This document shows positions 59,461-64,000 of a stretch of DNA of 64,000 nt, in pieces; the stretch's first letter is position 1; every line of letters starts with the position of its first letter. Origin of the DNA: JAZKID01 sp963714065 (GTDB lineage: Bacteria > Pseudomonadota > Alphaproteobacteria > Rhizobiales > UBA4765); NCBI GenBank assembly GCA_963714065.1, contig OY970226.1, forward strand, positions 1,240,001-1,304,000. The letters run 5' to 3'. The notes below the pieces were generated by a model. The model saw only the letters and a program-made list of their open reading frames with translations, made no database searches and had not been told where the DNA came from. A program made the translations under genes and the position numbers.

Positions 59461-60144
59461 TTATGTATTGGTTGGTAAAGTTTTATTCTCGTAAAGGCAA
59501 ATATCGCGAATGATACATTCCGGGCATTTTGGTTTACGCGCCGTGCACACATAGCGCCCGTGCAGGATCAGCCAGTGATGCGCGTTGACGAGATAGGGCT
59601 CCGGAATTGCCTCGACCAGATCGTTTTCGACTTCGAGCGGATTTCTGCCGTTTGAGAGCCCAGTGCGATTGGCGACGCGAAAGACATGCGTATCCACCGC
59701 CATGGCCGGCTGATGGAAGATGGTGTTCAAAATGACATTGGCGGTTTTGCGCCCGACGCCGGGAAGAGATTCAAGCGCTTCACGCTGATCGGGCACCTTG
59801 CTGTCGAATTCCTCGATCAGTTTTTGCGACAGCGCAATCACATTCTTCGCCTTGTTGCGGTAAAGGCCTATGGTGCTGATGGCCGTGCGCAATTTTTCCT
59901 CGCCGAGTTTCAGCATTTTCTCCGGCGTATCGACGATTTTGAACAGCGGGCGCGTGGCCTTGTTCACGCCCGCATCTGTCGATTGCGCCGAAAGCACCAC
60001 GGCGACAAGCAGCGTGTAAGGGTTTTTATATTCCAGCTCGGTTGTCGGCGCGTTTGCGGCTTTCCGAAAACGGCGGAACATCTCCTCGATCGCATGAGGT
60101 GTGAGGCGCGCGCAGGCCTTGGCTTTCTTCTTCGGGGCAGGCAT
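59461..60144 (-). CDS. nth: Endonuclease III
   Basis: DNA glycosylase/AP lyase (227 aa) for oxidised pyrimidines. The helix-hairpin-helix LPGVGRKTANVIL holds the catalytic lysine, and AVDTHVFRVANR holds the aspartate. The C-terminal iron-sulfur site is C-x6-C-x2-C-x5-C in CTARKPKCPECIIRDIC. ATG 60144 is preferred over the longer frame to 60183, which is not conserved. A family A repeat lies upstream, between it and the Ada-like gene. Confidence 0.96.
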   Translation of the reverse strand: MPAPKKKAKACARLTPHAIEEMFRRFRKAANAPTTELEYKNPYTLLVAVVLSAQSTDAGVNKATRPLFKIVDTPEKMLKLGEEKLRTAISTIGLYRNKAKNVIALSQKLIEEFDSKVPDQREALESLPGVGRKTANVILNTIFHQPAMAVDTHVFRVANRTGLSNGRNPLEVENDLVEAIPEPYLVNAHHWLILHGRYVCTARKPKCPECIIRDICLYENKTLPTNT

Positions 60145-60192
60145 GCCTTGCCTATGCCAGTTGAAATAATGTGACGCAAGCAAGACATTTTA

Positions 60193-60300
60193 TGTCATTC
60201 CCGGCCGAGCCGATCAGTTATGATCGGCGAGGGGAAGGGAAATCCATAAAATCTTTAGATCCCCTTCCCTCGCCGCTGACGCGGCTCGCCGGGGATGACA
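60193..60300 (+). repeat. Family A palindromic repeat, copy 2
   Basis: A 108-bp element from TGTCATTCCCGGCCGAG to CTCGCCGGGGATGACA, with inner CGATCAGTTATGATCG and GGGGAAGGG...CCCTTCCCT hairpins. Located between nth and the Ada-like gene; same family as the copy inside mtaB. Confidence 0.87.
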
Positions 60301-60350
60301 ATCACAAGAAACGGGTGGGCAGGCGCGCGGCTTATTGCTAGATTGACCAT

Positions 60351-61220
60351 ATGAAAACCGCAGCCAAAATCATGGAAAGCGTCGACCAGCCGGACGATTA
60401 CGCGCTGGTGCGCCGTGCGCTCGATTATCTGTCGCAAAACTGGCGCGAGCAGCCGTCATTGGATGACGTGGCGGCGGAGATGGGGTTCTCAGCAGCGCAT
60501 TTCCAGAAACTGTTCACGCGCTGGGCCGGCATCAGTCCGAAGGAATTCTTGCAGGCGCTCACGCTCGATCATGCCAAGTCCATGCTATTGACCGCTTCCA
60601 ATGTGCTCGATGCCACCTATGAGAGCGGCCTTTCCAGCCCCGGGCGGCTGCACGATTTGTTCGTGACCTATGAGGCGGTGACGCCCGGCGAATTCAAGGC
60701 GCGCGGCGAGGGATTGCATATAAAATATGGCTGGCAGGCTTCCCCATTCGGCAAGGCGCTGGTGATGGCAACCGAGCGCGGTTTGAGCGGGCTTGCCTTT
60801 GCGGATGAGGGCAATGAGGAGAGCGTTTTCGAGGATATGGCCTCGCGCCTGCCTAAAGCGCGTTATAAAGAAGACAGCCAGGCGGTAGCATTTTATGCGC
60901 AGGCTATTTTCCGGAATGCATCAGTGCAGCCTTTGCGCCTGCACATGATCGGCAGCGATTTCGAAATCAAGGTGTGGGAAAAATTGCTGAAAATCCCCGT
61001 GGGCGCGGCCACGACCTATTCCGATATTGCGCGCGCCATCGAAAATCCGAAAGCCGTGCGCGCAGTGGGTTCTGCCGTCGGCCGCAATCCGATTTCATTT
61101 GTCGTTCCCTGCCATCGCGTGCTCGGCAAAAGCGGCAGCCTGTGCGGTTATCATTGGGGGCTGACGCGCAAGAAAGCGATTTTGGGCTGGGAGCGGGGAA
61201 AGCTGCTTGGACAATTGTAA
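60351..61220 (+). CDS. AraC HTH-methyltransferase protein (Ada-like, lacking the N-terminal zinc domain)
   Basis: A 289-aa fusion of an AraC-type helix-turn-helix domain (~12-110; PSLDDVAAEMGFSAAHFQKLF) and a C-terminal O6-alkylguanine-DNA methyltransferase. The alkyl-accepting cysteine is C254 in VPCHRVLG. Unlike E. coli Ada there is no N-terminal Cys4 phosphotriester-sensing domain, so methyl transfer there is not expected. It probably repairs O6-methylguanine and may regulate genes. A family A repeat begins one base after its stop codon. Confidence 0.92.
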   Translation: MKTAAKIMESVDQPDDYALVRRALDYLSQNWREQPSLDDVAAEMGFSAAHFQKLFTRWAGISPKEFLQALTLDHAKSMLLTASNVLDATYESGLSSPGRLHDLFVTYEAVTPGEFKARGEGLHIKYGWQASPFGKALVMATERGLSGLAFADEGNEESVFEDMASRLPKARYKEDSQAVAFYAQAIFRNASVQPLRLHMIGSDFEIKVWEKLLKIPVGAATTYSDIARAIENPKAVRAVGSAVGRNPISFVVPCHRVLGKSGSLCGYHWGLTRKKAILGWERGKLLGQL

Positions 61221-61221
61221 T

Positions 61222-61326
61222 TGTCATCCCCGGCGAGCTTTGCGCAGCAAAGCGAGGGAAGGGGATCTATAGAATTTCTGGATTCCCTTCCCCTCGCCGC
61301 GTTTCGCGGCTCGGCCGGGAATGACA
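61222..61326 (+). repeat. Family A palindromic repeat, copy 3
   Basis: A 105-bp element from TGTCATCCCCGGCGAGC to CTCGGCCGGGAATGACA, with inner CTTTGCGCAGCAAAG and GGGAAGGGGATC...GATTCCCTTCCC hairpins. It begins one base after the Ada-like stop and ends before the converging acetyltransferase. Confidence 0.87.
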
Positions 61327-61334
61327 TATTGGGG

Positions 61335-61835
61335 TTATTCGCCCAATATCTTCTGCATAAAAACAAGATCGAGCCATTTGCCGAATTTGAAGCCCACCTG
61401 TTTCATGCGCCCGGATTCCCGAAAGCCGAAACGTTCGTGCAGGCGGATCGAGCCTTCATTGGCCGCGTCGATGCCGCCGATCATGGCGTGCTTGCCTTGC
61501 GCGCGCGCCGCCTCGATCAACGTCTCGATCAAGGATGTGCCGATGCCGTGCCCACGGAAATTGCCGCGCACATGCACGGTGTGTTCGACGGTCTTGTCGT
61601 AACCGCAATTCGTGCGGAAACGGCCATAGCTGGCAAAGCCCGCGATGATGCCATCTTTTTCGGCAACGAGAATTGGAAAATTCTGGGCATGGCGCTCGGC
61701 CATCCAGGCGTGACGCTTGGCAAGATCGGCCGGGTTTTCTTCCCAGATCGCATTTGTGTTGAGCAGAATATCGTTATGAATTTCCAGAATGCCGGGCAGG
61801 TCGCCGATTTGCGCTTCGCGGATGAGATAGGTCAT
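61335..61835 (-). CDS. GNAT N-acetyltransferase (phosphinothricin-acetyltransferase-like), copy 1
   Basis: A 166-aa GNAT protein. Acetyl-CoA motif A is HVRGNFRGHGIGTSLIETLI (R-x2-G-x-G), followed by the GGIDAANEGSIRLHERFGF block typical of the PAT/YncA group that acetylates small amino substrates such as phosphinothricin or methionine sulfoximine. It is a close paralogue of the adjacent upstream gene, with 2 bp between them. Substrate is not predictable. Confidence 0.9.
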   Translation of the reverse strand: MTYLIREAQIGDLPGILEIHNDILLNTNAIWEENPADLAKRHAWMAERHAQNFPILVAEKDGIIAGFASYGRFRTNCGYDKTVEHTVHVRGNFRGHGIGTSLIETLIEAARAQGKHAMIGGIDAANEGSIRLHERFGFRESGRMKQVGFKFGKWLDLVFMQKILGE

Positions 61836-61837
61836 CT

Positions 61838-62329
61838 TCAGTCCAGAAGTTTTTGCATAATGACATTGTCGAGATAACGGCCATGTTTCTTTCCCACCTC
61901 GCGCAAAATTCCTATCTGCTGAAAGCCAAGCTTTTCGTGCAGTTTTAGGGATGCCGTATTGTCAGGGTCCGTTTCGCCCAGCATGGTATGAAATTTCCGG
62001 GCACGCGTTTCACGTATTAAAGTCTCAAGAAGCGCCGTGCCGAGACCTTTTCCTCGATGATCATGATGTACATGCACATTATGCTCGCTGGTTGCATGAT
62101 AGTCCGCATGAGGGCGCAAACTCGTGTACCCCACGGCTTCTTTACCGATAAGCGCGACAAAGGCAGGCATGTCGGTTCGCTTCTTTTTATCCAGCCAGGT
62201 CTGAAAAAAAGCAAGATCAAGTTCTTCTTCACGCCACATGGCAACCGTATGGCGAATGATGTGGTTGGCGATTTCCAAAAGGGCAGGCAAATGTTCTGAC
62301 TCGATGGGACATATAAGAATGCCGCTCAC
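61838..62329 (-). CDS. GNAT N-acetyltransferase (phosphinothricin-acetyltransferase-like), copy 2
   Basis: A 163-aa GNAT protein with HVHHDHRGKGLGTALLETLI and the GETDPDNTASLKLHEKLGF block, matching its tandem neighbour over most of the length. Its ATG overlaps the gpmA stop by 4 bp, so both acetyltransferases are the tail of the dapB-gpmA operon. The pair looks like an in-place duplication followed by divergence. Confidence 0.9.
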   Translation of the reverse strand: MSGILICPIESEHLPALLEIANHIIRHTVAMWREEELDLAFFQTWLDKKKRTDMPAFVALIGKEAVGYTSLRPHADYHATSEHNVHVHHDHRGKGLGTALLETLIRETRARKFHTMLGETDPDNTASLKLHEKLGFQQIGILREVGKKHGRYLDNVIMQKLLD

Positions 62330-62955
62330 GCCGCAAGTTCCTGCTTGTTCACAACCTTGCCGGTTCGGTCGATCTCGTAAATCAGCGGCACGCCGGTTGC
62401 CAGTTCGCGTTTGAGGATTTCTTCCGGCGACAACTGCTCGAGCTGCATCACCAGCGCGCGCAATGAATTGCCGTGCGCGGTGACTAAGATTTTTTTGCCC
62501 TGTTTAACGAGAGGCTCGATATGCTCTTCATAATAGGGGAGCACGCGCGCTGCCGTATCTTTCAGGCTTTCGCCGCCGGGCGGCGGCACATCGAAACTAC
62601 GCCGCCAGATGTGGATTTGCTCCGGCCCAAATTTCTTTGCTGCTTCCGCCTTGTCCAGACCGGACAGATCGCCGTAATCGCGCTCGTTCAGCGCCTTGTC
62701 TTTAATGACTTGAAGTTCAGGCTGGCCGAGCTCGCGCAGGATCAACTCATTGGTTTTTTGCGCGCGCGACAGAGCGGAGGTGAAAGAAACATCGAAACGA
62801 AGGCCGAGCGCCTGCAATTTTCGCCCCGCCCCGCATGCTTCCTCGATACCTTTTTTGGTCAGCGGCGAATCGCGCCAGCCGGTGAAGAGATTTTTCAAAT
62901 TCCATTCGCTCTGCCCGTGACGGCAGAGAACAAGAACGCCGTTCTTTTCAGCCAT
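62326..62955 (-). CDS. gpmA: 2,3-bisphosphoglycerate-dependent phosphoglycerate mutase
   Basis: Glycolytic enzyme (209 aa) interconverting 3- and 2-phosphoglycerate via a phosphohistidine. LCRHGQSEWNLKNLFTGW holds the catalytic histidine, NERDYGDLSGLDK the glutamate, and VTAHGNSLRALVMQLE the second histidine. The length is at the short end for the dPGM type, as common in Alphaproteobacteria. It overlaps the small membrane protein upstream by 8 bp. Confidence 0.95.
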   Translation of the reverse strand: MAEKNGVLVLCRHGQSEWNLKNLFTGWRDSPLTKKGIEEACGAGRKLQALGLRFDVSFTSALSRAQKTNELILRELGQPELQVIKDKALNERDYGDLSGLDKAEAAKKFGPEQIHIWRRSFDVPPPGGESLKDTAARVLPYYEEHIEPLVKQGKKILVTAHGNSLRALVMQLEQLSPEEILKRELATGVPLIYEIDRTGKVVNKQELAA

Positions 62956-63187
62956 TCCTGTTTTTATCCTTTTTATTCATGAATTTTACTCCCGCAAGAC
63001 AGGCGATGACGATAACGAAACAGAGCGCGGCGCCGGCGAAAGAGACGGTTTCGTCGGCAATGCCGGTATTCTCGGAAATCATCGGCACGACGACAAACGC
63101 AACGAAAAGCGCGAAAAGCGCCATGCCCGCGAGCACCACCCAGCCGCCCAAGCCCAAGGCCGCCAGTTTTTTCTTTAAATTTGTCAT
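62948..63187 (-). CDS. Small two-TM membrane protein
   Basis: A 79-aa protein with a basic N-terminus (MTNLKKKLAALG), two hydrophobic helices (WVVLAGMALFALFVAFVVV and SFAGAALCFVIVIACLAGV) and a Lys/Asn-rich C-terminal tail. No family recognised. It lies between dapB and gpmA, 10 bp after dapB and overlapping gpmA by 8 bp, so it is translated with them. ATG 63187 is chosen over a longer frame that would reach into dapB. Confidence 0.72.
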   Translation of the reverse strand: MTNLKKKLAALGLGGWVVLAGMALFALFVAFVVVPMISENTGIADETVSFAGAALCFVIVIACLAGVKFMNKKDKNRNG

Positions 63188-63197
63188 GGATTTTCCC

Positions 63198-63941
63198 TTA
63201 TCGTTTGCCGAGGTCGAGCACATCGCTCATGGAGTAGAGGCCGGGTTTTTTGTTTTTTGCCCAGAGGGCCGCTTTCAGCGCGCCGCGCGCGAACAGGCTG
63301 CGGTCTTCGGCAGAATGAGAAAGCTTGATGCGTTCGGACTGCCCCGCGAAGATCACCTCGTGCTCGCCGACCACGCTGCCGCAGCGTATGGAGGCAAAGC
63401 CGATGCCGTTCTTGCGTATTCCCTTGTGCTTTCCTTTGCGGTCGATCAGCGGCAAAAATTTCTGTTTCCGCCCTTCAGCGGCAGCCTTGCCCAGAAGCAA
63501 AGCGGTGCCGGAAGGTGCGTCGGTCTTGTTGCGGTGATGCATCTCAACAATTTCGATATCGAATTCGGCCCCAAGTTTTGCGGCCGCCTGTTTCACCAGC
63601 GCGCTTAGGAGATTGACGCCAAGGCTCATATTGCCGGATTTGACGATGGCCGTGCGTTTCGCCGCTTGCAGAATTTGCTTTTCCTGCGCGTTTGAGAACC
63701 CCGTGGTGCCGATAATGTGAGCAAATTTCAGCTCGGCTGCGAGCAGGGCATAGGCAGCGGATGCGACCGGGATGCTAAAATCGACCAGAGCATCGGCGCG
63801 ATGCAGAATTTTCCTGAGCTCTGAAGATGACATCTTGCTGCCGATTGCGCCTGCAAGCGAAAACGGACGCGGATTTTCCGCAACCAGACGCATGAGAACT
63901 TGTCCCATGCGGCCGTTTGCACCTGCGATTGCGATTTTCAT
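63198..63941 (-). CDS. dapB: 4-hydroxy-tetrahydrodipicolinate reductase
   Basis: NAD(P)H-dependent enzyme of the diaminopimelate pathway (247 aa). The nucleotide motif IAGANGRMGQVLMRLV opens the protein, and IVEMHHRNKTDAPSGTALLLG holds the catalytic His-His and Lys region. The end VLDLGKR is typical. Its ATG overlaps the stop of the preceding, truncated gene (ATGA). Together with dapF at 25 kb it supports meso-DAP peptidoglycan. Confidence 0.95.
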   Translation of the reverse strand: MKIAIAGANGRMGQVLMRLVAENPRPFSLAGAIGSKMSSSELRKILHRADALVDFSIPVASAAYALLAAELKFAHIIGTTGFSNAQEKQILQAAKRTAIVKSGNMSLGVNLLSALVKQAAAKLGAEFDIEIVEMHHRNKTDAPSGTALLLGKAAAEGRKQKFLPLIDRKGKHKGIRKNGIGFASIRCGSVVGEHEVIFAGQSERIKLSHSAEDRSLFARGALKAALWAKNKKPGLYSMSDVLDLGKR

Positions 63942-64000
63942 GCAGCCCTTCCCTGCATCATATCGGCAACAATCAATTGCGCCATATGCCGCGGATCTTC
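63938..64000 (-). CDS. C-terminal end of an unidentified gene upstream of dapB (cut by window)
   Basis: On the minus strand an open frame enters the window and ends EDPRHMAQLIVADMMQGRAA-stop, its TGA overlapping the dapB start by 4 bp. The overlap and lack of stops suggest a real gene coupled to dapB, but 20 residues are too few to name it. Confidence 0.5.
   Translation of the reverse strand, partial: EDPRHMAQLIVADMMQGRAA

Overview
The window is GC-rich chromosomal DNA from an alphaproteobacterium. The best evidence is gene order: leuS-lptE-holA next to parB-parA-rsmG-mnmG-mnmE, then rho-hemJ-hemE, then aroE-coaE-dnaQ with secB, a Tim44-like gene, mltA and smr, then hslU/hslV. This block is typical of the replication-origin neighbourhood of Alphaproteobacteria. 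I cannot place the order or genus; nothing here points to a plasmid or prophage.

Layout. 1-18.4 kb: the 3' part of rimO, then surface-polysaccharide genes (a UDP-sugar epimerase, galE, a DegT-type sugar aminotransferase, an O-antigen ligase/polymerase-like membrane protein, a glycosyltransferase, a WecA/WbpL-like initiating transferase, a WbpV-like reductase, phosphomannomutase and ManC). A response regulator, a PCuAC-like protein, the helicase HrpB, an odd PfkB-type kinase and an acyl-CoA ligase lie among them. 18.4-29.2 kb: small secreted proteins, then rplS-trmD-rimM-rpsP-ffh on the minus strand, and dapF-mtaB-ftsY on the plus strand. 29-42.4 kb: rlpA-like, yggS, leuS, lptE, an OPT transporter and holA, facing the minus-strand run mnmE-mnmG-rsmG-parA-parB. 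42.4-43.6 kb: a small AT-richer island (a GIY-YIG protein and a three-TM unknown). 43.6-52.2 kb: rho, hemJ and hemE to the left of a 396-bp AT-rich gap that I read as the candidate oriC; aroE, coaE, dnaQ, tim44-like, mltA and smr run the other way on its right. 53-64 kb: hslV-DUF2157-hslU, coaA, a PfkB-type adenosine kinase, nth, an Ada-like protein, and a dapB-TM protein-gpmA-GNAT-GNAT operon.

How it fits together. The 37-47 kb segment looks like the origin domain: an AT-rich gap with a near-consensus DnaA box between hemE and aroE, most genes directed away from it, ParA/ParB, and two parS-like palindromes inside rsmG and mnmG. The 1-18 kb genes would supply activated sugars (GDP-mannose, UDP-Gal, UDP-uronic/QuiNAc-type sugars) and the lipid-linked glycan steps.

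The intergenic spaces carry several families of short palindromic repeats. One copy of the ~110-bp family sits inside the translated N-terminus of mtaB, much like the Rickettsia palindromic elements. Other oddities are an apparent single-base frameshift in hemE, an AT-rich patch inside parA, two tandem secreted mini-proteins sharing a C-x22-C signature, a PCuAC-like protein without its copper ligands, and a membrane protein inserted between hslV and hslU. No rRNA, tRNA, CRISPR array or insertion sequence was recognised.
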